Positions 37,266 to 48,849 of a stretch of DNA of 64,000 bases are shown here, piece by piece (the first letter of the stretch is position 1; the number at the start of each line of letters is the position of its first letter). This DNA comes from Cryptomeria japonica (lineage: Eukaryota > Streptophyta > Pinopsida > Cupressales > Cupressaceae). The notes under the pieces are model-generated. The model was not told the origin of the DNA. It worked only from the letters and a program-made list of their open reading frames with translations, and made no database searches. The position numbers and the translations under genes were made by a program. The stretch is from NCBI RefSeq assembly GCF_030272615.1, contig NC_081407.1, positions 378,260,266 through 378,324,265 of the forward strand, in the 5' to 3' direction.

Positions 37266-40200
37266 TGTAGTACCCCTTTTCGATCGGACTTATTAGACTG
37301 ACTTTGTGTTGCAGTTTACTATTCAGTTGACACTTTATTGCTTGACATTTTGCAGACGTATTTGATATTATTTCATGTTTATCTGGATATTGGATGCATG
37401 AGTTATTTTCAGTATTGGTGATTTCTAGTATTTCATGGATTATTGCTTGTACTGACATCTTACTTTATCTAGGCGATGTGTCATATATATGTTGCGTGTT
37501 TGCTATTGTATTGGATGCAAGGGGACGATTTTCCTTCACTCGTTTCGATGAGACAGGGAACGTCACGATTCTCCTTCATCGGTTTGCGTGCCGTGTATTA
37601 TATATTTATATGCATGTATGTGTGCTTCGATGATGCAGGATATTGCAGGTACAAGTACCGGGTAGGTACGGGGTATCGTCTCCACCTGGCTTCACAGGTC
37701 TGAGCGTACCTTATATGTCCGATGGGAGTGGAGGAGATAGCTTTTGACCCTAGTCCTTACCTCAGTCTATTCTTGTGAGTGTCATCAATCGGTCGTTCAT
37801 CCCTTTTGTTCGAATTTCGAGTCTTTTTACTTTACCTCGATTTGTGTGCCATAGTGGTTCGATTATTTATTTAAAGTATAAGTTGTCATTATTTGTTGGC
37901 TTGAGCGATTTATTCCTTATTATGCCTTTATGTCTTGAATCAAGCTCAATTGATTAGTTTATTAGATTTTAACTTTTAGTTGTTTATTTTGGAAAAGTAA
38001 TCATGTTTAGATCCAACGGAAGAAGTAGAATAAATAGAGTTAATTGCTTTTAATATATGCAAATAAAGCTAACTCATTGTTTTCCTATTTAGTTGAAAAG
38101 TTGTTTTAATTGCTATATATGAAAAATGTAATTTTAAAAAAAAAAGGGAATTCTCATTTATTTGTTTTTGAGGAATATGAAAAAGAAAAAAGAAAGTCAA
38201 TTGTTTGATTTTAATGTTATTTTTAAATAGAAAATATTGCAACCTAGAAAATTAGGTTAAAACATTGTCTTACTAATTTACCTTGGAGGAGATTTTGGGG
38301 GATATGCTTGTTTGGAGGAGGAAAAAGAAATTCTGGAAAAAAAAATTGCTTGAAAGGTGGATTTGGGTTTTGAACTAGTTGGGAATCCTGCTGAAGCATA
38401 CAACTCCTTCTTGGAAATCTTAGAGGTTGGTTGAATCCTTGTTTATTTTAACAAAAAATCCTTGCTTTCTTCCAATTCTCTGTTTATTGTTTAAAAGCTT
38501 GATTTATGAATTTTAGGTGTTGAGTGTTTGCTTGCCATGGGTTTGTGGAAGAAGGATTCTATCAATTTGTTATCAAAATTCAAACTCAAACTCTCTCCAA
38601 GTAGTTTCATAACTTAATTTATGTTGTTTCATTTTTGCTTGTGCAAGAAATTCTTGGTTTGTTTTGCTGTTTGTAATTGGAAATATTGTTGGGTTTTAGT
38701 AGTGTTATGCTGGCAAAATTTTGCCAAGCATTTATAAAATACCTCTCCCTGGTAATTTTCAGTTTAAAAATGATGATTATGAGTTAATTTTTCTTGTTCA
38801 TGCTTGTTGGGAGCAAATAAACTCAATTGGGGATTGGGGATTAAGTTTATTCCCATTTAATTTAATTTTTAGAGTGAACTGGGCTGATTTGGGTGAAATT
38901 TTATTGTCTCTGTTTTGTCTCAGAAGTTTTTTTATTTGCTGGTAAAAATTGACATTACCAGTGACTTTTATAATTTATCTTTTTGGTTGTATGTTTGTTA
39001 AAAAAAATGATGTGGCTGGGGAATTATTTGTTAATTTTGTTCTAACAGAGATTTCCACCTCTGTCTCTATTAATAGATTCTTTTATTTGGTCTCAGACGT
39101 TTTTATTAAAAAAAACGGAATTTAATCTTTTATCAAAACAAAAAAATAATTTGAAAACAAAAAAAATTTAAGAGATTGGGATTGGGGGCGGTGGCGGGGA
39201 GCTGGGCTCAACCCAGCCCACGCACCCCCTTTCCCTGCAGCCTCGTTGCATTCCCCAGCTTGGGGTTAGTAGCAGCGCTGCTTTCCCCAAGTCTGAGGAT
39301 GCAGCAAGCACTGCATTCCCCAGCTTCGGAATAGCAGCACATGCTGCCGTAGGTGCTTTGGGCCCCATGTTGTTTTGTTTAAAATTTGTTTTTTTTTTAT
39401 ATTTTTTTTTAGTTTAAAAAAAAAAAAGAAAAGTAACAATATAATATTGTTAGTGGTTAAAACATCATCAATAAAATTCTTTTTTTAATATTAAATAATA
39501 ATATATTGTTATTTAACAATAATAATAATATGTTATTATTTAATATTAAATAATAATATTAAAGTTAATTGTTAGATTATAATGATATTAAGGTTAATTA
39601 TAATTCCTCGATTTAGTGATTAGAATTTAATTGCCTTGTATTTTGAAAATAAATAAAATGATATGGAGGTTAGTATTAACGTTTGGAATAAAGGAGAAAG
39701 TGGGTTAAAATTAATAATAATGACCGTTACCCAAGTATTGTAATATAACCATATGATGATTGTATTCGACGAATAGGTGCTATTTTGGAAGTATTTTATA
39801 TTAGCTTGTATATATTTGTTTAATTTGATTTAAGTGTTGACTTGGTTATAGTCGAATTGAGAAAATTGTAATTTTATCATCATCAACTGGTTAGGGGTTT
39901 AAAATTGTAAATGTGGTTCCAATTCAACCTTTTTAGACATGTGACTTCATCATTTCTTTATGTTAAATAGATGCGATGTCTTTAATTCAAGAAATCCTTA
40001 TTGCGAGCATTTTATGCTGTTGACTGCTTAAAGAAAGATTGCTTGTGTAGGATCTTGTGTCTTAATAATTGCAGTCTAGTTGTTTTAAGGTTGTTGCATT
40101 ATGTTTAAAATTGTCATTATGTTGTCGATGTTTACCCTTAGTCAGGTGTCATTGTTAAAACCTTGAGGAAGTGAGCTATTATGTGTTATGTCCCTAATGG

Positions 40201-41384
40201 TCAACCCTGGGTTTGTGACTGTGAGTCCTTCACCTGTGTATGTCTGGATAATTTATGGTTGTCAGCCCCACCATAGAGTTCTCATAGATAGTCTTATCCA
40301 GTTAGTGACCTAGTAGAGAGAGTGGCTTTTGGGCGGGGGTCGTACCCAAAGTGGATGGCAGGATAACCCCTCGAAAGTCAACTATTAAGTGATAACCTAA
40401 TAATTTGATTAGGGGGTGGGTAGTTATTAATTTAATTAAGATAATGTACCCCATACACGGTTGAGTGCTTGTATAGGCTCAAGGTGTTTGGGAAGGCCTA
40501 GAATGGCAAACCTACCACCTTGTCCTCACGAAAGGATGGTAGGGTCCGTATGATGCTTAGATGGAGCCGGGGGTTCGGGAGAGGTTACCAGGATAACCCA
40601 AGATGGGGGCCGGGACCTATGGAGACCTACCTAGGGTAACCATCTTAAGCCATGTGATGACACTCTCTCTCTAGGGTTGCTAGTGTTTTGTGATTCGAGT
40701 CACTTGTGTACTACGGAGTCATGTGTACTGTTGTACTTTTCTTGCTTGCTTGAGGGTCTTCTGCTATCTCCTAGCACGGTGGGGTGGTTCCATTATGGGA
40801 TCACATGGTCGGGTGGTAGTGCCACTTCCCATCGGATATCTTGTTCCTACCTTCATGCAAGGATTGGCTTAGCCGGTGCATCTTGGTTCTTGCTTCGTGT
40901 AGCACTCATGTTCTTGATGTTGTACCTTTGAGGCCCGTGTGGTCATTGTATCAGCAATTTGTAACCTTTGTACTTTATTGTTCGATGGAAGCCATGTAAT
41001 TTATAGAATGTTGTAATTTAAGTTCTTGGAATATATGTTGTTTCAATTATCTTTCTTATTATGTATAAATGAATCATTGGAAGTATATATATTGTAATTC
41101 TTTAAACCTATCTTTTGGAGATCAATTTATGAATGTGAGTTATTTAATCGTTATTGGCTTCCCCTAATTTTAGATGGATGATTGGATTAATATTGTGATG
41201 TAGTTTTTATTAGAAGTGATCTTCATTGGTAACTCTTTAGGATGTAATGATAGTCTTCCGCTTATGTTATTTATTGTGCAAGTTATGAGTAATTCATTTA
41301 ATCTTTAAAAAAAAAAAAATTTATTGCGCCTTTTAGTTGCCTTGTTGTGTTGCTATCCTTTAGGGTTCCTGGCGGGGCATTACA
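37266..41384 (+). mobile_element. Solo LTR of the same gypsy family (4119 bp)
   Basis: Begins TGTAGTACCCC and ends GGCATTACA, flanked by a perfect 5-bp duplication and with no internal region. It is 211 bp longer than the LTRs of the complete element and clearly more diverged from them than they are from each other; part of the extra length is a local duplication in the GC-rich patch at about 39180-39365. I infer unequal recombination between the two LTRs of an older or different subfamily member. Confidence 0.95.
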
Positions 41385-41999
41385 TCAAAAACCATCGAAC
41401 ATGAAGGAGAACAAAGGGGAAATGGAAATGACATTTTTAGATAAAATTCTCCCTCAAATTACCACAAATATTAAAATAATTTAAAATATTAAATTATCTT
41501 TTGAAAAATAATTTAATATTTTAAATTTAATATGCAAACTTAGGAAAACTAACCATAACTTTCAAATGGTAAGAAATTAAGCTCCGAAATTTAAAGCACA
41601 CATTTATGGTAGGGAAATAAGAAAAGGTAATAATTTATTCCTCATGAAAATACCTAGGATGAGAGATTTTAATCATTTTTGGGCAAGGGACATCAAAATT
41701 TGAAAGTTTAATATATGATAAACTATGAACTGGGTTCAGACGAAAATTGGCCACATAACACATAATGATGCAAAGGACATGTATATGAAATGATTTACCT
41801 TAATTATTTGTAACTTCCAAAATTCCTCCATTTTTCATAATTTGATTGACAAGGACCTTAGATCACATGCTCATTGCTTGCACATAGACACATATTTGGG
41901 CCTTCATTCAACATTGAGACTGATATGAAGTTAAAATTTCAGGTATCCCAAATATGGGGGCAACAACTAGCTATGACTGGGGACAAGGACTGCAAAGGA

Positions 42000-42075
42000 T
42001 GCAGGATGAACCCAAAATCTCTGGCTCGCAGTCTAGTGCACTATCCATTGGGCAATAGAGTCAAGAAGAAACAAC
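42000..42075 (-). repeat. tRNA-derived SINE-like stretch, right copy
   Basis: Minus-strand duplicate of 1511-1585, with the B-box-like GGGTTCATCC at 42003-42012 and the A-box-like CCCAATGGATAG near 42045-42056. Confidence 0.5.
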
Positions 42076-42220
42076 ATAGGCAATAGCCGGAGAAATCGGA
42101 CACAAACCAAAAATGGGATGAACACAACAAAACTTATAACTAAATTATGCACATAGTAGGCAAATCCCATCTCAAAGCTCTCCACGATGTTCATACAAAA
42201 CCATTCACAGGCTGACCGAA

Positions 42221-43357
42221 CTAGGCACCTGTGCAAAAATATGGCGAGCGTCCATGTGAAACCTGTAAGATTAGTGAGCTGGCAAGATCAACATGTATAA
42301 GATGAGAAAAAAATTTGGACAGTGAACCAAACAACCATCTCTCATCATAAATTTGTAGGCTCTCTTCAAGTATTGGGGTACCACTTTGAACTTTATTGAC
42401 AATTTGTGAAATATTCTCAAGCATACCCATATCCTCTATCTGAAGATCCCTCTGATAGTCTGGTTTACAATAAATTAATCCACAAATCGGACAACCTTCA
42501 TATAATCTATGATGTGAAGAAACTTGAGTAGACATAACCATTGAATCATGTTCAAGAATTTCATCTTGAAAATCATCTGTATAAATACGCTTATCTGAAA
42601 ACAAAGGATTGAGGTACACACTTTTACTATAGGAGAAGTCATCATTTGAAGCCTTCAAACAACAATCTGAAATACAAACATTATGAGAATTAACTTCATT
42701 GATTTCCTTCATTAGATCATCCATTACCTCATTTATCTCTGCATTTTCGGTATAATTCCCAAAACTATCCCCTTGAATAAGGATGTCTTCTTGATCCAAA
42801 TATTCAAAAGGAGGATTTCTTTGAACCTTGAATACTTCATAAGGCATAGATTGCAATTCCATAAAAATAGGGATATTTATTGATATACCTACATGGATTT
42901 CATATTCAACCCTCGCATAGATATTTGCATTAATTTTTGTGCTCTCTTGTCCCAATGATTCCTCTTCATCACACTCTTCATGAAATTTGAAAACTTTATA
43001 CTCAGGTGACATGCATGATAAAGAGTGGATTCTCGATGGTTCAAATTCTTTCACTTGAGGCTGATCTAGAAATTCAGTAAACGTCTCCATTTTTGAAGAT
43101 AAAGAATATGTCTGCAAAATTTTACTTATGCTTCCTTCTCTATTGGTCATATCCATACAAGATTGTTCACTAGGTATTATACCTTTGATTTCCTTGAAAA
43201 AGTTTTCATCTTGAACTGTCGGTGATGGATGAATGAGAATATCTTCTCCACGTAGAAAGTCATCATCATAAGACTTGAGACACCAAGCTGGAATGAAAAC
43301 TATAGGGGATTCTTCTTTATGCATGTCTTCATCGTCATTTTCAAGCTTCGGTTGCAT
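42221..43357 (-). CDS. Unknown acidic ORF following copia gag-protease (378 codons)
   Basis: Uninterrupted minus-strand frame, in the same phase as the protease and gag frames upstream, separated from the protease only by a TAA at 43409-43411 and 17 open codons. It is rich in Asp and Glu, with pieces such as FHEECDEEESLGQE and EINEVMDDLMKEINEV, and has one Cys cluster, CPICGLIYC. I see no integrase, RT or RNase H motif, signal peptide or membrane segment. The position is where integrase would be expected in a copia element. It may be a sequence acquired by the element, an unusual extra retroelement ORF, or a fusion by deletion. I do not recognise the product. Confidence 0.6.
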   Translation of the reverse strand: MQPKLENDDEDMHKEESPIVFIPAWCLKSYDDDFLRGEDILIHPSPTVQDENFFKEIKGIIPSEQSCMDMTNREGSISKILQTYSLSSKMETFTEFLDQPQVKEFEPSRIHSLSCMSPEYKVFKFHEECDEEESLGQESTKINANIYARVEYEIHVGISINIPIFMELQSMPYEVFKVQRNPPFEYLDQEDILIQGDSFGNYTENAEINEVMDDLMKEINEVNSHNVCISDCCLKASNDDFSYSKSVYLNPLFSDKRIYTDDFQDEILEHDSMVMSTQVSSHHRLYEGCPICGLIYCKPDYQRDLQIEDMGMLENISQIVNKVQSGTPILEESLQIYDERWLFGSLSKFFSHLIHVDLASSLILQVSHGRSPYFCTGA

Positions 43358-43408
43358 GCATGTCTGAAAAGAATTTGAATCATCATCTTCAAGCTCTTTG
43401 TTTTCAAG

Positions 43409-43849
43409 TTAACAGAAGACTTTTTCTTTTCTTTGACAATCTTCATAGTGCTCATGGCATTTTGTCGCAATGATAGCTCTAGTCTCCAAGTCTCTAATGA
43501 AAACTGACTCAGGTGTGAACTCCACAACTCTCTTAGTTGTGGCATGTGTGATTTGATAGATAGAAAGGAGATTGTTTGTCAAGTGGCATACACACAACAC
43601 CTCATTGAAGGAGTTATCCCCAATGTCAATAGATCCTTTCCCAATCACATCCATATATGTATGATTGCCCATCAAAATTTGTGGCATGGTACAAGGCTCA
43701 AATGTAGAGAACATAGACTGTAAAGATGCCATATGATGAGAAGCCCCTGAATCTAGAAGCCATCTCTCTGAATCATGACTAATAGAAGCACATAGAGCTT
43801 TTACTTTTCTTGTTCCAAAAGAGCGAGTCTTCCCACTTGTAGAAGCCAT
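43409..43849 (-). pseudogene. Ty1/copia protease region
   Basis: Reads WLLDSGASHHM, the copia aspartic protease active site with the catalytic Asp in DSGAS at residue 33, then the usual HLTNNLLSIYQIT phrase typical of the region between protease and integrase. It is in the same phase as gag, separated by TGA at 43865-43867 and a short open stretch. It ends in TAA at 43409-43411, before any integrase. Its ATG at 43849 is internal; the native product would be part of a gag-protease polyprotein. The stop may be a mutation or, less likely, a natural end. Confidence 0.85.
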
Positions 43850-43864
43850 GAACGCTTTCCCTTT

Positions 43865-44827
43865 TCATTTTGAATGTGAGGAAGTGGAAGTTGATGAATC
43901 ATCCTTCTTGTAGATATTAGGCACATCAATGTTATGCTTTTTGATGATATGTGTGAGCTCATCAATCTTCTTAGAATGGCAACGATGCTCCTCATGACCA
44001 AAATTTTTACAATAGGCACAAGTAGGTCTCTCCCTCTTTGGTGAATTATCCCTCTTGGAAGAGGATGTATCTCCTTGTTGTGGAGAGGATGATGCTTTGT
44101 CCTTACGCTTTGATTGCCATTTCTTCTTGTTTGAGTTGTCCTTTCCTTGATTTCCTTTGTTCCCTTGATTTGCCACTAATGATTGAGACTTAGAAGCCTT
44201 AAGAATGCCCATGCTTATAAACTTAGTTTGTTCCATCATCAACATTTCATTGAAAGCATCAAATGTAGGCATTGTGTAGCTTGAACCCATTGTCAAACTA
44301 TGGGTTTGGAAACTAGAAACAAATGTTGCATATTCTTGTGGAAGCTTGCCTATCAAGTTGAATATCAATTGAGTATCCTTCTTATCAATGCCACAATCTT
44401 TGAGTTGTTCCCTCAACACATTTGCCTTAGTGACATAATCTTGTATAGTATCAAAGTTCTTGGGATCCAACATGGTGAGATCACTATCAATTTGATATCC
44501 CCTAATCTCATCAACTTGATTATATAAGTCTTGAAACTTTTGCCAAGCATCCTTGATTAGAGTACATTTATCAATATGAAAAATGAGATCCTTTGATACA
44601 TACTTTCTTAAGGTACCAATTGCCATGATATTTTTAGTGAGCCAATCCAAGTGACCAACTGGATCAACCTTAGGATCAGTGGGAGCAACAATAGTTCCAT
44701 CAATGTAATAAGTTAGTCCTTTTTCCATAAGTTTACTCCATGCATCAATTTTCCAAGTAGCATAATTATGAGGAGTTAAGAGAGGAAACTTAGAAGAACC
44801 CATAGCAGCAAAAAGGAAGGAACACAA
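43865..44827 (-). CDS. Ty1/copia gag (capsid and nucleocapsid), 320 codons
   Basis: N-terminal part reads SSKFPLLTPHNYATWK, a copia gag start, followed by the UBN2-like region with DAWQKFQDLY and KLPQEYATFVSSF. A basic, Lys/Ser-rich linker leads to a zinc knuckle CAYCKNFGHEEHRC (C270, C273, H278, C283). Complete gag proteins of this family are about this size. The more likely start is the internal ATG of MGSSKF, eight codons downstream of the first ATG. The frame closes at TGA (43865-43867) and resumes in the same phase as protease. A leader of about 780 bases separates gag from the LTR, longer than usual. Confidence 0.9.
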   Translation of the reverse strand: MCSFLFAAMGSSKFPLLTPHNYATWKIDAWSKLMEKGLTYYIDGTIVAPTDPKVDPVGHLDWLTKNIMAIGTLRKYVSKDLIFHIDKCTLIKDAWQKFQDLYNQVDEIRGYQIDSDLTMLDPKNFDTIQDYVTKANVLREQLKDCGIDKKDTQLIFNLIGKLPQEYATFVSSFQTHSLTMGSSYTMPTFDAFNEMLMMEQTKFISMGILKASKSQSLVANQGNKGNQGKDNSNKKKWQSKRKDKASSSPQQGDTSSSKRDNSPKRERPTCAYCKNFGHEEHRCHSKKIDELTHIIKKHNIDVPNIYKKDDSSTSTSSHSK

Positions 44828-45613
44828 TAGTACAAAAGCACAAGAGACACCCCCCCAAATTCACTCAATCAAAGTACCCCCAAAAAAGATGATTTTGGCA
44901 CTTTATATGTAGTGCGTGTATAATAGGCCACTTGAAAAACAAGGCAAAGTGGACTTCTGATTTCAATTTACAACTTCTCAAAATGAGATCTAAGAGACTT
45001 CAACAAATACTGCTAGTGATCTAAATTGAGATCCAAGCAAAATGCAAGTACCAAATATGCCAAAAATGGCCAAATAATGAAAGTACAATTTTTACTTAAA
45101 ATTACTACAAACAAATGGCAGATTATGAAAGTATATGAAAAAATATACACTTTCAACAAAAATGGCACCTGAAAAGAAGTCCATATGAGCCCAAATGAAG
45201 CCTCCAAAGTTGTAAAAATTGAGATTTCATGATTTCTGAAAAACCTTTATCTAAGAAATAGAAAAATCCTGCACCATTGTACAGATCACAAAATTCTACG
45301 CCAAAACAAAAAAAATTGCTTGAAAAAATGAGTCCGGATGAGTGAGATATCGCTATTTGAAAAATGCCTGCAAAATTATGATTTTTAGAAAATTTCTGCC
45401 GCAGCGTCAAACTTCAAATGCCTCTAGATTTCGCCTCCGAAGTCCGATTTGGATGAAACAAAAGGCAAAACTAACTTTCTTGGTCCTCCTCAATCCAATG
45501 GTAACCTCAGATTTGACCCATCAAGCTTCAATAATAACCTACAATAGAAAACTCAAAAATACACAATACCAAATAGCATCAATTTCTCTGAATTAGCAAA
45601 CCAATGACACTCT
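44828..45613 (-). other. Untranslated leader of the copia element
   Basis: Region between gag and the primer binding site. Only short chance frames, AT-rich, no other gene seen. Confidence 0.6.
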
Positions 45614-45629
45614 AATGGATCTGATACCA
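45614..45629 (-). promoter_or_regulatory. Primer binding site of the copia element
   Basis: On the minus strand TGGTATCAGATCCATT directly follows the LTR end, complementary to the 3' end of initiator Met tRNA, with T in place of the usual G at position 10. Confidence 0.85.
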
Positions 45630-45922
45630 TGTGAGATTTTACACTATCTATGTATATAAGAGGATTACATCAAATATATCAACAATTACAAGATACAAAG
45701 AGGTGTGGCACATTATGAAAGTGCGAGTACAACATTGCTCATGCAAGAGCATACAACATGATAGTGCAAATCTGGAAACATGAAGATGATGCCACCAAAA
45801 AGCCCTGTAGAATATTACAGAAAAAGATGCCTTCGATTGGGATGTGGCCAAGAGATATAAAGGAGCAAATCAACCCCGCACTGCAAGATAGGTGTGAAGA
45901 GACAAGAAAAAAAGTGTTCCCA
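45630..45922 (-). repeat. Copia 5' LTR (~293 bp)
   Basis: On the plus strand it begins TGTGAGATTTTACAC, next to the PBS, and probably ends at CA 45921-45922. A TATA-like CTTTATATCTC lies on the minus strand near 45860. No second LTR with this end was found downstream (below 42221) in either copy of segment A, so the element is truncated or rearranged at its 3' side. Confidence 0.65.
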
Positions 45923-46090
45923 GTTTGACTTATTAAATGATGTTTGTGTTTTTAAAAGATTTTAAAAATCTAAATAAAAACAATTATTATTCCCATGCAA
46001 AAAATGACTTTATTAAAAAATAAACTTTATGCAAAAAAAACTTTATTGAACAATTATTATGCCCATGTAAAAAAAACTTTATTTAAAAAT

Positions 46091-46447
46091 CTAAATAAAA
46101 ACATTTTGTATTGCATTCTTGTGGGAGCATTTCCAACTATAACTTCTCATGAAAATTCTGAATTCTATTATGCTTTGTGGACATTCATACCACGTGAGGA
46201 ACTGGCAAAGGTTCGGATGTTCAAATCTACATCTACTGTTTTGAATTTGCTTGAAAGATTCGAAAGATTTTTCGGGAAATCCATTTTGTGCATATCTTGC
46301 AATTGTTGCATTACATGAGATGACATCTCTTTGAAACATTCTGTCAAACATGTCGAATGCACTGTCTAAACCTCTATGATTCACCTGAGCATTTTGTTGA
46401 GTACCGCGTGCAATGTTGATGCTCCTTATTCTACCACCCACGTCCAT
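46091..46447 (-). pseudogene. PPR protein fragment
   Basis: The minus-strand frame includes AFDMFDRMFQRDVISCNAT and IARYAQNGFPEKSFESFKQI, which match the repeating helix pairs of plant PLS-type pentatricopeptide repeat proteins, organellar RNA-binding factors. About two repeats can be seen; the rest has decayed and the frame has no proper start or end. It lies beside the copia LTR and is probably a relic captured or copied by retroelements, or the remains of a real gene broken by insertion. Confidence 0.75.
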
Positions 46448-47360
46448 GGTACATTACATGAATATCAACCTTACAAAGCATTAACAACGCATAGTGTCTC
46501 TGATCATAGGGGTTGCTAGGTGGTAAACCCATAGCGTGGCAAGGGGATTTGGAACTGAAACGGATGCTGCTAGTGTCTTTGCTTCTATCTCTTCCCGTCA
46601 ATGCCAATACCCCTACCCAAGATAAAATTCAAGGGTGGCAAGTTAAACTAGCGCTTCTTCAAGCAGATAAATATCAATGGGTGCCCTTTCATATGCTATT
46701 GGTGGTTTAAAATCAACTTATCCCAGAACAGGAACATGGGTTGCGAGCACTTAATTTGAATTGTTTACTTCCATTGGCTCTCGAAATACCGAAGCCCTTG
46801 TTACCTATGCCAATTTTATTTTTATGTCTATGAGTTAGCATATAGCATACTAACCCCAAGGAAAGAAAAATTACATTTTGTTTTGTATTCATTATTCTTG
46901 GGTTTATTCCTCGACTGGAGGCTATATCCTTGTGATAATATGCTCCCTCTTCTCTCTCTCTTGGGTGTATCCTACCTTAAATAAATTTCTCCTGATAAGG
47001 CGTGTGTGAAATCTTTAACATGGGGGCATACACTCCACTCATATTTTGCACTTTGATACATAGAATTATTTAGTGAAATCAGCTTTGCTTTATAATTTTG
47101 ATATCTTTTTCTCGACTCATAGTGAGAGGAACCTTCTTGATCTTCAGTTTTACTTTGTCAATTGATTTAATAAGATTCTTGGTCCACTGGGTACTTGGTG
47201 CATCTTGCCTCCTCGACATGGTAGAAGTCTTTCTCAACGTTGCCAATTCGAATTCCCAAGCTTGATTAGAGATCTGAGACTTTCTCAACCCCGAGAAACT
47301 CCACTTGTGCAGCCCTCCGCACTACTTGAACCTGCTTCCTGTCTTGAGACAGGGGCAGGA
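46448..47360. other. No gene identified
   Basis: Unknown sequence with somewhat higher GC than its surroundings. A 65-codon frame at 46513-46710 has no recognisable domain. It may be part of an old LTR because the 30-bp GC-rich units that follow resemble minisatellites found in some LTRs. Confidence 0.4.
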
Positions 47361-47450
47361 CTAGGGTGTGGCGCCCCTATCCCTCCTAAGATATGGGTGT
47401 GGTACCCCTTTTCTCCTAGGACAGGGGTGTGGTGCCCTTTTCCTTTCCCT
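47361..47450. repeat. Minisatellite, three 30-bp units
   Basis: Units at 47361-47390, 47391-47420 and 47421-47450 share GGGTGTGG then CCCC or CCC then TCCT in register, with exactly 30-bp spacing. GC-rich compared with the flanks. Confidence 0.75.
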
Positions 47451-48849
47451 ATTTTGTCCTATCTTTGCATTGGACTTTGCATAAAATGGGAAAACCTTTC
47501 CCTGTGTCGGCCTGTGATGAAAAATCAATCAATATTTAACCCTAATTAACAAGTATATATGTCAAATTTTTTTCCCTTCTTCCAATTCAGTTTATGTTTT
47601 TCAACCAAATAATTTCTAAGGAATCTGCAAATGTATAGATGTGGGGTTCTCAAGAATTAAAGGTTGCCAATGTTAGCTTCATCTTATTGCTTACATTAGG
47701 TGCTTCCTTTCACCATGAACCATGTAATATAATCCTCTTAACCTAATAATTTATGTTTCCTTCATTGTTTAGGAGTTTCCAACCTTAGGGGCCTTCACTC
47801 CAAAGTACATAAAATGATTCTTCTCATGGAATTTCATAGTGATATAAAGAGAAATTGTCACTGATATTATATAAGATGTAATTTTCCTTAAGGCCCTATG
47901 GAATATTTACCCTTCTCAAGTGGTATCTTTCTTTTTCTCAAATACATTTGATGTACTACAAAATTATGGTTCTTTGTTGCATTTGTTGTCTCAATTGCTT
48001 CTCATTTTTTGTTGATAATTTTGAAAAGGCTACAAAAAGTATGATTTGTTCTACGACAAGGGCCAATTGTGCGGAATTTTTTTGAGGAAAAACTTGAATA
48101 AGAAACCCTAGTATACTAAGTTATCTCATACCATGAAGATCAACCTTGAATTGAACAACTGCAAAAAATAGGGATTTTAGGAGATCATTTATCCATCAAA
48201 GGCCACTCTTTTTTAACAACTCTTTCATGCACCCCAATGTCTTATGCTACACCAATCGAGTCATTGAAATATTGGGAATGCGCATCTTAAGGAAATATTT
48301 AGAAAGGACTCCAAGGATTTCTTTATGCATTACAAGTTTGGTGACAAGTACTCTTAGGGAGGAAAAGTAGATGGCAAAGGAGTGGGGGAAAACAATGCTC
48401 TGTGATAGCCAGGGGCCTTTTTTTAGCTTGGTTTCAAGTATTTTTCTAAGTAAATTGTTCTTTGGATACAAACTCTTTCTAGTTCCTCTCTCTACTAAAA
48501 ATTGGGGTTATGTTTATCTCTATTTATTAGGGGTGTTATAGCTTATGGTCTCCATATTTTCATGTTTAATAAATTATTATATCCAGGATAGATATAGCAT
48601 ATTGGTCCATGGTCTTTGTCATCTTCATTTTTTAGAATCATTTTGTAGCTTACTAGCTGGTTAGGTTTGGTCTACATGTTTACCATCATCTATGTAGTTT
48701 CCCTTCTTGTAGTATGTTCTCTCCTCTCTGGGCATGATTGATTTCATTTTAACTTTCGTATTATAATGTTTATATTTTGAATTAATATACTAGTATTTGC
48801 TTGCTTTTTTCTTCTTTTAAAAAAAAATCTACAAATACATCTCATCCAT

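Larger units (their letters stand above)
36501..43600. repeat. Segment A', reverse complement of 2947-1 with solo LTR inserted
   Basis: The right contig starts at the exact homologue of position 2947 and runs backward through the left segment. 36501-37265 and 41385-43600 are the matching parts; 37266-41384 is an extra LTR. It contains the 35-bp units (about 37060-37245), the AT hairpin (about 41470-41530) and the tRNA-like stretch (about 42000-42070). Confidence 0.9.
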
